Origin: Kineococcus gynurae
GTDB taxonomy: Bacteria > Actinomycetota > Actinomycetes > Actinomycetales > Kineococcaceae
Direction: 5' to 3' (one strand)
NCBI RefSeq assembly: GCF_050871315.1
Contig: NZ_JBJLRE010000001.1
DNA length: 64,000 nt
Made by a program: the position numbers and the translations under genes. Below, piece after piece: positions 29,596-37,306 of this stretch (the first letter of the stretch is position 1; each line of letters starts with the position of its first letter). The notes under the pieces were generated by a model, which saw nothing but the letters and a program-made list of their open reading frames with translations, was not told the origin of the DNA and ran no database searches.

Positions 29596-30519
29596 TCAGG
29601 GCGAGACGAGGAAGAACGCGTCCAGCAGGCCGGGGTTGTGCGCGTGCACCATGACCCCCCAGACGACGAGGTCGAAGAGCAGGTGCACGCAGACGACGTA
29701 CCCGAGCGAGCGGGTCCGGACGAAGATCGCGGCCTGGACCAGGGCGAAGGGGAACGTGAACGCCGGTCCCCACGCCTGGTAGCCGAGCTCCCAGAGGAAC
29801 GACGCGAAGACCACGGCCTGCAGCAGGTTCGCCGCCGGGAACGGGAAGTGCCGACGCAGCAGGGCGAAGCAGGTGCAGACGAAGAACAGCTCGTCCCAGA
29901 TCCCGACCGCGCTCACCCCGATCCCGAGACGCACCATCAGGTCGGTCGTGGTGACGTGCGGCCAGTTCAGGTAGACGCCCGTGGTGATGAAGTACGTCGG
30001 CAGCAGCAACCAGCCGAGCACCAGCGCAGCGACCAACCACGCCTTCTGCAGCCGCGACCACCGGGAACCGCCCCGCCAGGGGAACCCGATGGCCCGGTCC
30101 CGGTAGACGAAGCGGGAGACGAGGTAGGGGACGGCGACCGCGGAGCCGAGCACCACGGTGAACCGCACCATGTCCAGGTCGCTGAGCCCGGCCTTGAGCG
30201 CGGTCGTGCTCACGATCAGCAGTCCCAGGGCGACCAGCGACAGGTCGCGCAGCAGGCTGGGCGGGCGCGGGAACCGGGAGTCGTCCACCCCCGCCGCCCG
30301 TCGTTCCGCCGTGAGGCGGTCCCGCCAGAGGTGGGCGAGCAGCAACCCGGCGGCGATGGTCGCGATGCCGATCCAGCGGGCCGGGGGCCACTCCAGCCGG
30401 ACGTAGAAGAACAGCGGGGCGGCCGAGACCACCAGCAGCGCGGGCAACAACCCGATCGACCACCGGGGCGGCGCGGGGACGTCGACGTCGTGCGGGGGCG
30501 GCGCGGCGTGGGTGTCCAT
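29596..30519 (-). CDS. CPBP-like (CAAX protease/bacteriocin-processing) membrane protein with degenerate motifs
   Basis: 307 aa with about eight predicted membrane helices after a 20-residue cytoplasmic N-terminus. The C-terminal third has the layout of the CPBP intramembrane metalloprotease family, but the metal motifs are altered. Where the family has EExxxR there is WDELFFVCTCF (about residue 210); the FxxxH motif reads FASFLWELG without the His; and the final HxxxD (VCVHLLFDLVVWG) is kept. It may therefore be inactive or a divergent scaffold. It is divergent from the FAD oxidase gene across 76 bases. Function unknown. Confidence 0.65.
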   Translation of the reverse strand: MDTHAAPPPHDVDVPAPPRWSIGLLPALLVVSAAPLFFYVRLEWPPARWIGIATIAAGLLLAHLWRDRLTAERRAAGVDDSRFPRPPSLLRDLSLVALGLLIVSTTALKAGLSDLDMVRFTVVLGSAVAVPYLVSRFVYRDRAIGFPWRGGSRWSRLQKAWLVAALVLGWLLLPTYFITTGVYLNWPHVTTTDLMVRLGIGVSAVGIWDELFFVCTCFALLRRHFPFPAANLLQAVVFASFLWELGYQAWGPAFTFPFALVQAAIFVRTRSLGYVVCVHLLFDLVVWGVMVHAHNPGLLDAFFLVSP

Positions 30520-30595
30520 GCCTCATCCTGCCCGGGCCCTCCGGTCGAGGCAGGTGTGGGGCAGGTGCGGGACAGGCGTGGGGCAGGCTGGGGGC

Positions 30596-32128
30596 ATGGT
30601 CGATGCCCGTCGTCGGACGCTGCTGCGCGGAGGTCTGCTGGCGCTGGGCGGTCTGGGGGCGGCCGCCTGCCAGGGGCCGGACGCCCCGCCCGCCGGTCCC
30701 TCGCCGAGCGCCACCGCCACGGCGACGCCGACACCGGGGTGGGACGACCTGGCCGGCGCCGTCGCCGACCTCCGCCGGCCCGGTTCACCCGGGTACGACC
30801 CGGCCGCCCTGAGCTACAACCCCCGGTTCCGCGCCCGACCCGAGGGCGTCGTGACCTGTCGCAGCGTCGCCGACGTGCAGGCCTGCGTCCGGTTCGTCGC
30901 CGAGGGCGGGGTCGCGGGGGGCGCCGGGCTGCGGTTGCGCAACGGCGGGCACTCCTACGGGGGCTGGTCGGTGGGCGAGGGACTCGTGGCCGACCTCTCC
31001 GGTCTCGACGCGGTGCGGGTCGACGCCGGGGCCGGACGGATGCGGGTGGGCGCGGGGGCGCGCCTGGTCGACGTGTACGCGGCCGCCGCGGGGGCGGGGG
31101 TGGCCCTGGGGGCGGGCTCGTGCCCCACCATAGGGATCAGCGGCCTCACCCTGGGCGGCGGGGTCGGCGTCCTGTCGCGGAGTCTCGGCCTGACCTGCGA
31201 CCAGGTCGTCGCCGCGGACGTGGTGACCGCCGACGGTCGGGCCCGGACCGTCGACGCCGAGCAGGAACCGGACCTGTTCTGGGCGGTGCGCGGCGGCGGT
31301 CCGGGCATCGTGGCCGTCACCGGGTGGACCTTCGCGGTGCGTCCGGCGCCCGACGTCACGATGTTCTACCGGCGCTGGTCCTTCGACCGGGCCGCCGACG
31401 TCCTCGCCGCCTGGCAGTCGTGGATCGCCGACGCGCCGCGGGAGCTGTGGTCGACGACGAAACTGCTGGTCGACGCGGACGGACCCCGGGTCCAGGTGTC
31501 GGGGTCGTGGACCGGGTCGGCCCCGCTCGAGCAGGTCCTCGCCCCGTTGCTCACGGCCCTGCCGACCCCGACCGCGAGTTCCGCCCGGCGGTTGGGGTAC
31601 GGGGCCGCGATGGCCTACGCCGCAGGGTGTTCCGGTCTCGACGCAGCCGCCTGCACCGCCCGCGCGCTCGACGCCGAGCACCGCCTCCCCTTCGCGGCCA
31701 CCAGTTCCATGCTCGGGGACCCGTTGCCGGACGCGGGGATCGACGCGATGGTCGCCGCGGTCGGCGCCCTCGGCGAGACGCGACCGGCGGGCGCGGTCGA
31801 GGCGGGGATCTCCGTCGACGCCCTGGGGGGTGCGGTCGCCGACGTGGCCGCGGCCGATTCGGCGTTCCCCTGGCGCACGGCGCTCGCCACCGTGCAGCAC
31901 ACCGCGACCTGGACCGGCGAGCGGGACCCGGCCCCCTTCGACGCGGTGGTCACGGGGACCCGGGAGGCCCTGCGTCCGTGGGCGGGGGACTCCGCCTACG
32001 TGAACTACGCCGACGCGACCCTCCCCGACCGCGCCCGCGCCTGCTGGGGCCCGAACCTCGAGCGCCGCCGCCGGATCGTCGCCCGGGTCGACCCGGACGG
32101 CGTCCTCGCCACCCCCGCCGCCCCCTGA
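30596..32128 (+). CDS. Secreted FAD-linked oxidase of the berberine-bridge-enzyme family (Tat lipoprotein)
   Basis: 510 aa from ATG 30596. The N-terminus ARRRTLLRGGLLALGGLGAAAC joins an RR motif, hydrophobic core and lipobox (LGAAAC), suggesting Tat export and lipid anchoring. The PCMH FAD domain contains RNGGHSYGGW, whose His carries covalent FAD, and GSCPTIGISGLTLGGGVG, whose Cys could provide a second covalent link. The C-terminal BBE segment YVNYADATLPDRARACWGPNLERRRR is complete. Family members oxidise sugars, alkaloids or polyketide alcohols with O2. The substrate is unknown and no neighbour suggests one. Its stop codon lies in the first unit of a short tandem repeat. Confidence 0.88.
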   Translation: MVDARRRTLLRGGLLALGGLGAAACQGPDAPPAGPSPSATATATPTPGWDDLAGAVADLRRPGSPGYDPAALSYNPRFRARPEGVVTCRSVADVQACVRFVAEGGVAGGAGLRLRNGGHSYGGWSVGEGLVADLSGLDAVRVDAGAGRMRVGAGARLVDVYAAAAGAGVALGAGSCPTIGISGLTLGGGVGVLSRSLGLTCDQVVAADVVTADGRARTVDAEQEPDLFWAVRGGGPGIVAVTGWTFAVRPAPDVTMFYRRWSFDRAADVLAAWQSWIADAPRELWSTTKLLVDADGPRVQVSGSWTGSAPLEQVLAPLLTALPTPTASSARRLGYGAAMAYAAGCSGLDAAACTARALDAEHRLPFAATSSMLGDPLPDAGIDAMVAAVGALGETRPAGAVEAGISVDALGGAVADVAAADSAFPWRTALATVQHTATWTGERDPAPFDAVVTGTREALRPWAGDSAYVNYADATLPDRARACWGPNLERRRRIVARVDPDGVLATPAAP

Positions 32129-32165
32129 TCCACCCCCTCGATCCACCCCCTCGATCCACCCCTCC
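32127..32165. repeat. Three 13-bp tandem repeats over the oxidase stop
   Basis: GATCCACCCCCTC is repeated twice exactly, and a third unit differs only at its end (GATCCACCCCTCC). The first unit begins within the TGA stop of the FAD oxidase gene. Probably a replication-slippage product. Confidence 0.85.
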
Positions 32166-32171
32166 ACCCTC

Positions 32172-32257
32172 CCGTGATCAAGGAATCTTGCCTCCGTCCC
32201 GGACGTCCCAGCAGGCCCGGGACGCCTGGGCGGGTGGGAGGAATTCCTTGATCACGG
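32172..32257. repeat. Long palindromic element with GTGATCAAGGAAT arms
   Basis: CCGTGATCAAGGAAT (32172-32186) and its exact complement (32243-32257) flank 56 bases that contain a nested GTCCCGG/CCGGGAC stem. The arms match the core of a second palindrome at 47548-47589. Both copies lie between convergent genes, so they may terminate transcription in both directions or be a mobile-type palindromic repeat. Confidence 0.75.
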
Positions 32258-32289
32258 TGGGGCGGGTCAGAGGGTGGGGAGGGGGTGGG

Positions 32290-32436
32290 TCAGTTGCCGA
32301 TCTTGTCGTCGGCCGCCTGCTGGGCCTTGTCGACCTGCTCGGCGTGCTTGCCGCCGGTCTTGGCGTCGGCCGCGTCCCCGGCCTTCTCGATGCCGGCGTC
32401 GCTGGCCTTCTCGGTGATGTCTCCGAAGTCGGGCAC
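32290..32436 (-). CDS. Rv0909/MT0933-like antitoxin-family small protein
   Basis: 48 aa from GTG 32436 with a GGAGGAG ribosome site upstream. The sequence is acidic and helical, with the pattern DITEKASDAGIEKAGDAADAKTGGKHAEQVDKAQQAADD, matching the short Rv0909-type proteins that contain a DxKTGGK(Y/H)xxxVDK core. These are annotated as antitoxins in mycobacteria, but most actinobacterial copies, like this one, lack a neighbouring toxin and may be stress proteins. It is divergent from the CWB2-peptidase gene by 172 bases and convergent with the oxidase gene. Confidence 0.75.
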   Translation of the reverse strand: MPDFGDITEKASDAGIEKAGDAADAKTGGKHAEQVDKAQQAADDKIGN

Positions 32437-32608
32437 GGATTCTCCTCCGTCGTGGCGGTGACGGGGCCGGGTGGCCGCGTCGGCGCCACTGTGGAACGGG
32501 ACCGGGGTGAACGCATCCCGCACGACGGCTGACAGTCGGCAGCTCTCCGTGGTCGACTGGCGGCTCGGCGTGACGAGGGTGACGAGGATGACCAGGGGGA
32601 GGTCCCGG

Positions 32609-34222
32609 ATGAGGGCACGACGCGGTCCGGTGGGGATGCTCGTCGCGGTCGGGCTGGCCGCCGCGCTGACGACGGTTCCGGTGGCTCCCGCCGCGGCGGC
32701 GGGTACGGACGTCGTCCGACTGGCCGGGGACGACCGGTACGCGACGGCGGTGGCGGTCGCCCGGGCCGGAGCGGGGACGGCGGGCCTGAGCGACCGGACC
32801 CGTCCGGTCGTGGTCGGTGGCGAGGACTTCCCCGACGCGCTGTCGGCGGTCAACCTGCTCGCCGGTGGCCGGGGCGCGGTGGTGCTCGGCCGGGAGGGGG
32901 GCCTGCCCACGGAGAGCGCCGAACTCCTCACCGACCTCGCCGACCGCCCGGCGTGGGTCCTCGGCTCGACCGACGTCCTCTCCCCGGCCCTCGCCGCGCA
33001 GGTTGCCGCCTCCCGCCCCGGTCAGGACGTGCGCCGGCTCGGTGGTGCGGACCGTTACGCCACCAACGAACTGACCGTGGCCGAGACCTACGACGCCCGG
33101 TCGGCCCCGGCCGGGACGATGCAGGGTCGCCGTACGGGGATCCTCGTCTCGGGCACGGCCTTCGCCGACGCGCTGAGCGCCGGACCGCTGGCGACGCGCG
33201 AGCGTCTGCCGCTCGTCCTCACCGCGCCGGGTGCGCTGTCCCCGAGCGCAGCGCGCTCGCTGCGGCAGGCGGGGGTGCAGCAGGTCCTGGTCGTCGGCGG
33301 GGCGCAGGCCGTACCGGACGCCGTGCTGGAGCAGGTGCGCAGCCTCGGGATGACGGTCCGCCGGGTCGCGGGCGGGGACCGGCAGGCGACGGCGGTCGCC
33401 GTGGCCGACCTGGCCCGGCAGGACTTCGGCTGGGTCCCGGGGCGGGTGCTGCTGGCCGACGGGCGACGGTTCGCCGACGCGCTCGCCGGGGCCGGTCGCG
33501 GGGGCGCGCTGGGCGCCCCCGTCCTGCTCACGGCCGGGCCGGGCGACCTCGGGACGGCGACGCGGGCCTGGTTGCGCCGCGACGGGGGTGCCCTCACCCG
33601 GGTCGAGGTCCTGGGTGGGCCGAGCAGCGTCTCGGCCGACCTGCTGGAGCAGGTCCGGGTGGCCGCGCGACCGGCCGCGGTCGAGGCGGTGACCGCGGCC
33701 GACCTGGGCGCGAGCTGGCGACCGGGGTGCCCCGTGGGCCCGGCCGACCTGCGTCGCGTGACCGTCCCCACGGTGGACCTGGCCGGTCGCGCCCGGACGG
33801 GCTCGATCGTCGTGCACGCCGACGTCGCCGCGGCCACCGTCCGCATCTTCGACGACCTGTACGTGGCCGGTTTCCCCGTCGCCTCGATGCGCCCGGTCGA
33901 GGCGTTCGGCGGGTCCGACGACGCCTCGATGGCCGCCGACAACACCTCGGCGTTCAACTGCCGCCAGGCCGTGGGCAGCACCCGGTTCTCCGAGCACTCC
34001 TACGGCACCGCGATCGATCTCAACCCCGTGGAGAACCCCTACGTCCGGGGCGCCACGGTTCTGCCCGCGGCCGGACGCGCGCACCTGGTGCGCACCCCGG
34101 CCCCGGGTCGCGTGGTCGCCGGCGACGCGACCGTGCAGACGTTCCAGCGCAACGGCTTCCGGTGGGGCGGGGCCTGGACGTCGCTCAAGGACTACCAGCA
34201 CTTCTCGGTGACGGGACGCTGA
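32609..34222 (+). CDS. Secreted cell-wall-binding (CWB2) protein with M15 D-Ala-D-Ala carboxypeptidase-like domain
   Basis: 537 aa from ATG 32609 (GGGAGG seven bases upstream). A signal peptide ends near APAAAAG (about residue 33). Three CWB2 repeats begin VVRLAGDDRYATAVAVA, VRRLGGADRYATNELTVA and VRRVAGGDRQATAVAVA; these bind anionic wall polymers. The C-terminal ~150 residues hold an M15/VanY-type peptidase with the zinc motif EHSYGTAIDLN (HxxGxxxD) and DYQHFS with the third zinc ligand. It probably trims or anchors at peptidoglycan outside the cell. The stop is part of a 16-base palindrome shared with the end of the convergent gene. Confidence 0.9.
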   Translation: MRARRGPVGMLVAVGLAAALTTVPVAPAAAAGTDVVRLAGDDRYATAVAVARAGAGTAGLSDRTRPVVVGGEDFPDALSAVNLLAGGRGAVVLGREGGLPTESAELLTDLADRPAWVLGSTDVLSPALAAQVAASRPGQDVRRLGGADRYATNELTVAETYDARSAPAGTMQGRRTGILVSGTAFADALSAGPLATRERLPLVLTAPGALSPSAARSLRQAGVQQVLVVGGAQAVPDAVLEQVRSLGMTVRRVAGGDRQATAVAVADLARQDFGWVPGRVLLADGRRFADALAGAGRGGALGAPVLLTAGPGDLGTATRAWLRRDGGALTRVEVLGGPSSVSADLLEQVRVAARPAAVEAVTAADLGASWRPGCPVGPADLRRVTVPTVDLAGRARTGSIVVHADVAAATVRIFDDLYVAGFPVASMRPVEAFGGSDDASMAADNTSAFNCRQAVGSTRFSEHSYGTAIDLNPVENPYVRGATVLPAAGRAHLVRTPAPGRVVAGDATVQTFQRNGFRWGGAWTSLKDYQHFSVTGR

Positions 34223-34234
34223 ACCCGGGTTCAG
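34219..34234. terminator. Perfect 16-base palindrome across two convergent stops
   Basis: CTGAACCCGGGTTCAG contains the TGA of the CWB2 gene and the complementary stop of the VOC gene, leaving eight bases between them. It is the only structure between the two genes and could act as a short bidirectional terminator. Confidence 0.4.
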
Positions 34235-34668
34235 TCGAGGCAGAACTCGTTGCCCTCCGGGTCGCTCATCACGAGGAAACCCCCGACCAGGGGCGGATCC
34301 GGTTCGACCCGCCGCCGACGCGTCGCGCCGAGGGCGACCAGGCGCTCCGCCTCGACCTCCAGGGCGGCCATCCGGTCCTCGGGCCCGGCGTCGGGGGCGG
34401 CCCGCAGGTCGAGGTGGACCCGGTTCTTCACGCGTTTCGCCTCGGGGACGCGCTGGAAGAACAGGCGGGGACCGCGGCCGTCCGGGTCGACGACGGCGTG
34501 CGCGTCACCCTGTCGTTCCGCGGGCACCCCGAACGCGGTGAGCGCGGCGGGCCAGGACTCGAAACCCTCCGGCGGGGGTTGGACCACGTAGTCGAGGGCC
34601 GCCGCCCAGAACGTCGCCAGGGCCTCGGGATCGGCGCAGTCCACCGTGACCTGGAACTCGCGGCTCAT
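34231..34668 (-). CDS. VOC-superfamily (glyoxalase/bleomycin resistance-like) protein
   Basis: 145 aa. The start was placed at ATG 34668 within a longer open frame because it gives the family N-terminus MSREFQVTVDCADPEALATFWAAAL. The C-terminal DPEGNEFCLD is the hallmark of this branch (PF18029-like glyoxalase_6), and RVHLDLRA marks the second beta-alpha-beta-beta-beta repeat. Enzymatic activity is not predictable. It overlaps the DinB gene stop by four bases and forms a two-gene unit with it. Confidence 0.85.
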   Translation of the reverse strand: MSREFQVTVDCADPEALATFWAAALDYVVQPPPEGFESWPAALTAFGVPAERQGDAHAVVDPDGRGPRLFFQRVPEAKRVKNRVHLDLRAAPDAGPEDRMAALEVEAERLVALGATRRRRVEPDPPLVGGFLVMSDPEGNEFCLD

Positions 34669-35243
34669 CGCCGGACCCCTTCCCCGCGACCGTGGTGGTG
34701 GAGGTCGCGCAGCAGGCACACCTCGGCGAGGTGGTGCAGCAGCTCCCGGTGCACGAGCAGCACGAGGTGGGCGAAGGGGCGTCCGGCCAGGTCGCCCTCG
34801 GCCGGTCCGCACGGGCGGGACAACCCCTCCTCGCCGAGCGAGGCGACGCCCGCCGACCAGGCGGCCGTCGCCGCGTCGAGACGGTCCAGCGCGTCGGCGG
34901 CCCCGGTGGGGTAGTCGTAGCCCAGGTAGTCGGTGGGCGGGCCGCCGAAGTGTGCGGCGTTGCGGGCGCCGAGGACGGCGACGAGCAGGTGGCCGAGGCG
35001 CCAGGCGATCGTGGTCACCGGCTCCGGGGAGGGGGCGTCGAACGCGAAGTCGATGGTCATGGTCCCCGAGCCGCCCTGCAGCGCAGCGGTGCTCGTGCCG
35101 CGGGGGCGTACGTTCCAGCAGCCCGGGACGGGTTCCCAGAAGTACTCCTCGTCGGTGAGGCCGACGAGACGGGGGCGGACCTGACCGGTCCAGTGCTCCT
35201 CCCACTGCTCGCGGAGGAGGGCGTTGACGTCGAGGGTGCTCAT
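34665..35243 (-). CDS. DinB/MDMPI-like four-helix-bundle protein
   Basis: 192 aa. The N-terminus LLREQWEEHWTGQVRPRLVGLTDEEYFWEPVPGCW is typical of DinB-superfamily proteins, which bind a metal through three His residues; candidates here are RLGHLLV, FAHLVLLVHREL and LHHLAEV. Known relatives are thiol-dependent S-transferases or stress proteins; the function here is unknown. It is divergent from the WYL regulator gene by 61 bases, so that regulator probably controls the DinB-VOC pair. Confidence 0.8.
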   Translation of the reverse strand: MSTLDVNALLREQWEEHWTGQVRPRLVGLTDEEYFWEPVPGCWNVRPRGTSTAALQGGSGTMTIDFAFDAPSPEPVTTIAWRLGHLLVAVLGARNAAHFGGPPTDYLGYDYPTGAADALDRLDAATAAWSAGVASLGEEGLSRPCGPAEGDLAGRPFAHLVLLVHRELLHHLAEVCLLRDLHHHGRGEGVRR

Positions 35244-35304
35244 GCCGTGACACTGGACCCTCATCCGGACAGGGTCGGTCCGGGTTCGGGCGGAGGATGC
35301 CGGC

Positions 35305-36282
35305 ATGGACGCGAACGGGACGACCGAGCGGGTGCTGCGGTTGCTGTCGCTGCTGCAGCGCCGACCGTCGTGGACCGCGGCCGAGCTCGCCGCGACCCTC
35401 GGGGTCACCGAACGGTGCGTGCGCCGCGACGTCGAGCGGCTGCGCTCGCTGGGGTACCCGGTGCTGGCCCGGGTCGGCGTGGGCGGCGGGTACCGGCTGG
35501 GGGCGGGGACGAAGCTCCCGCCCCTGCTGCTCGACGACGAGGAGGCGATCGCCACCGCGGTGTCCCTGCGCCTGGCGACGGGCGGGACGGTGGTGGGGGC
35601 CGAGGACGCGGCCCTGCGGGCCATGACCAAGCTCCACCAGGTCATGCCGCCCCGGCTGCGCTCGGAGGTGCGGACGCTGCACGAGGCGACCGCTCTGCTG
35701 CCGGGGCCGGTGGCCGCGATCGACGCCGACACGCTCATGACCATCGCCCGGGCCTGCCGGGACCAGGTGCGGGTCCGCTTCGCCTACCGCGACCGCAACG
35801 GGACGCCCAGCCCGCGCACGGTCGAACCGGTCCGCATGGTGACGACGGGGCGGCGGTGGTACCTGCTGGCCTTCGACCTGGACCGCGACGACTGGCGGAC
35901 CTTCCGGTTGGACCGGATGGCCGAGGTCGTCGCCTCCACCTTCCGCTCCACCCCACGCGAGCACCCCGACCCGGTCGCGCACGTGCACCGCTCGGTCTCC
36001 TCCTGGCCCGTCGTGGCCGAGGCGCGGATCCGCCTGGACGCCTCCGCGGACCACGTGCGGGCCCTCGTGCCGGTCGAGGTCGGTCGCGTCGGTCCCGACC
36101 CCGAGCATCCCGACGACCCGGGGCGCTGCCTGCTGGTCGCGGGCGTGGAGGATCCGGACTGGCTCGCGTTGCACCTGGCCCGCCTGGGCGTGCGGGCCGA
36201 GATCCTCGGACCCGAGGAGGTTCGGGCGGCGGTGGCCCGCCTCGGCGCGCGGATCAGCGCGATGGTGGGCGTCGGCGGGTGA
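35305..36282 (+). CDS. WYL-domain transcriptional regulator (DeoR/HTH_11 type)
   Basis: 325 aa. An N-terminal winged helix (ERVLRLLSLLQRRPSWTAAELAATLGVTERCVRRDVERLRSLG, about 8-55) is followed by a WYL domain (about 140-220, RVRFAYRDRNGTPSPRTVEPVRMV ... RRWYLLAFDLDRDDWRTFRLDRM) and a WCX extension. WYL domains bind nucleic acid or nucleotide ligands. In actinobacteria many sit divergently next to small enzyme genes that they regulate, here the DinB and VOC pair. Confidence 0.9.
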   Translation: MDANGTTERVLRLLSLLQRRPSWTAAELAATLGVTERCVRRDVERLRSLGYPVLARVGVGGGYRLGAGTKLPPLLLDDEEAIATAVSLRLATGGTVVGAEDAALRAMTKLHQVMPPRLRSEVRTLHEATALLPGPVAAIDADTLMTIARACRDQVRVRFAYRDRNGTPSPRTVEPVRMVTTGRRWYLLAFDLDRDDWRTFRLDRMAEVVASTFRSTPREHPDPVAHVHRSVSSWPVVAEARIRLDASADHVRALVPVEVGRVGPDPEHPDDPGRCLLVAGVEDPDWLALHLARLGVRAEILGPEEVRAAVARLGARISAMVGVGG

Positions 36283-36308
36283 TCCCGGTCGGCCTCCGCC
36301 GGCCCGTC

Positions 36309-37067
36309 CTAGTGGTGGGCGTTCTCGTCGGCAGCGGTGCGGGGGGCGACCACCGCGCCGGGGTCGGCTGCGCCGGGCGGGGTGCCGTCCGGGGTGCCGC
36401 CCGGGGTCGTGCGAGCCCCTCGGCGCTCGCGCCGACGGCGGCGCAGGCGGGCCACCAGGACGGGGAGCAGGGTGAGGACGACGAGGAGCCCCAACCCGAG
36501 CTCGATGTTCTCGCGCACGAGCTCGATGCCGCCCAGGGCCCAGCCCAGCACGGTGATGCCGGCGGCCCAGAGCACCGCGCCGACGCCGGAGTAGACGAAG
36601 AACGTCCGTCGCGACATCCGGCCGGCACCGGCCGCGACGGTGATGAAGGTGCGCACCACGGGGACGAAGCGGGCCAGCACGACCGCGCGGGGGCCGTGGG
36701 TGTCGAAGAACGCGATGGTCCGGTCCAGGTGGCGACGCCGCAGGAACCGCGAGTCGGGCCGGTCCAGCAGGGCGGGGCCGATCCGCCGCCCGATCTCGTA
36801 GCCGCACACGTTGCCGGCGAACGCGGCGACCGCGAGCACCGCCGTGACCAGCCACAACGCGTGGGGGATGACCCCTTGGTGCTGCAGCAGGCCCACGGTG
36901 AAGAGCAGGGAGTCCCCGGGGAGGAAGAACCCGACCAGCAGACCGCACTCGGCGAACACGACGGCCGCCGCGCCCCACAGGGCCCACCCCCCGAACTGGG
37001 CGAGCAGGGTCGTCGGGTCGAGCAGGTCCGCCGAGGCGAGCGTGGGCAGGGCCGCGGTCAGGGTCAC
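36309..37067 (-). CDS. DedA-family membrane protein
   Basis: 252 aa if started at GTG 37067; longer starts in the same frame up to 37226 exist but add a basic, non-conserved stretch. Family motifs are FAECGLLVGFFLPGDSLLFTVG, GYEIGRRIG, FDTHGPRAVVLARFVPVVRTFITVAAGAGRM and GAVLWAAGITVLGWALGG, with four to five membrane segments and re-entrant loops. DedA proteins act in envelope homeostasis; recent work makes some of them undecaprenyl-phosphate or phospholipid flippases. The C-terminus is basic and then Pro/Gly/Thr-rich. It is divergent from the LacI gene. Confidence 0.85.
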   Translation of the reverse strand: MTLTAALPTLASADLLDPTTLLAQFGGWALWGAAAVVFAECGLLVGFFLPGDSLLFTVGLLQHQGVIPHALWLVTAVLAVAAFAGNVCGYEIGRRIGPALLDRPDSRFLRRRHLDRTIAFFDTHGPRAVVLARFVPVVRTFITVAAGAGRMSRRTFFVYSGVGAVLWAAGITVLGWALGGIELVRENIELGLGLLVVLTLLPVLVARLRRRRRERRGARTTPGGTPDGTPPGAADPGAVVAPRTAADENAHH

Positions 37068-37306
37068 CGACGCACCGACCGGGGAGGACGGGCGGGGCGG
37101 GCGGGGGTGCTGGGCGACGAGCAGGGACGCGACATGACCGGCTTTCCGAACGAGGTGCGGCGCGCCTCGCGGAGGCGCCCACGGCCAGTGCAGCACACCG
37201 ACAACATTGTTGCAAGGGGCAACCAACCATCCGGGTGCGAGGGCTCGCTGGCACTCCCTAGGATGACGGCGACCAGCGTCGGCCAGGCGGAACGGGGGAT
37301 CGGTTC

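Noticed and set aside
29638..32532. 964-codon plus-strand frame across the CPBP and oxidase genes
   Set aside because: Out of frame with the clear FAD oxidase and antisense to the CPBP gene; composition is that of a shadow frame.
37202..37223. Overlapping short palindromes CAACATTGTTG and GTTGC-n5-GCAAC before the first LacI gene
   Set aside because: They could be an autoregulatory operator, but do not match the GTAAGCGCTTAC site and are short enough to arise by chance.
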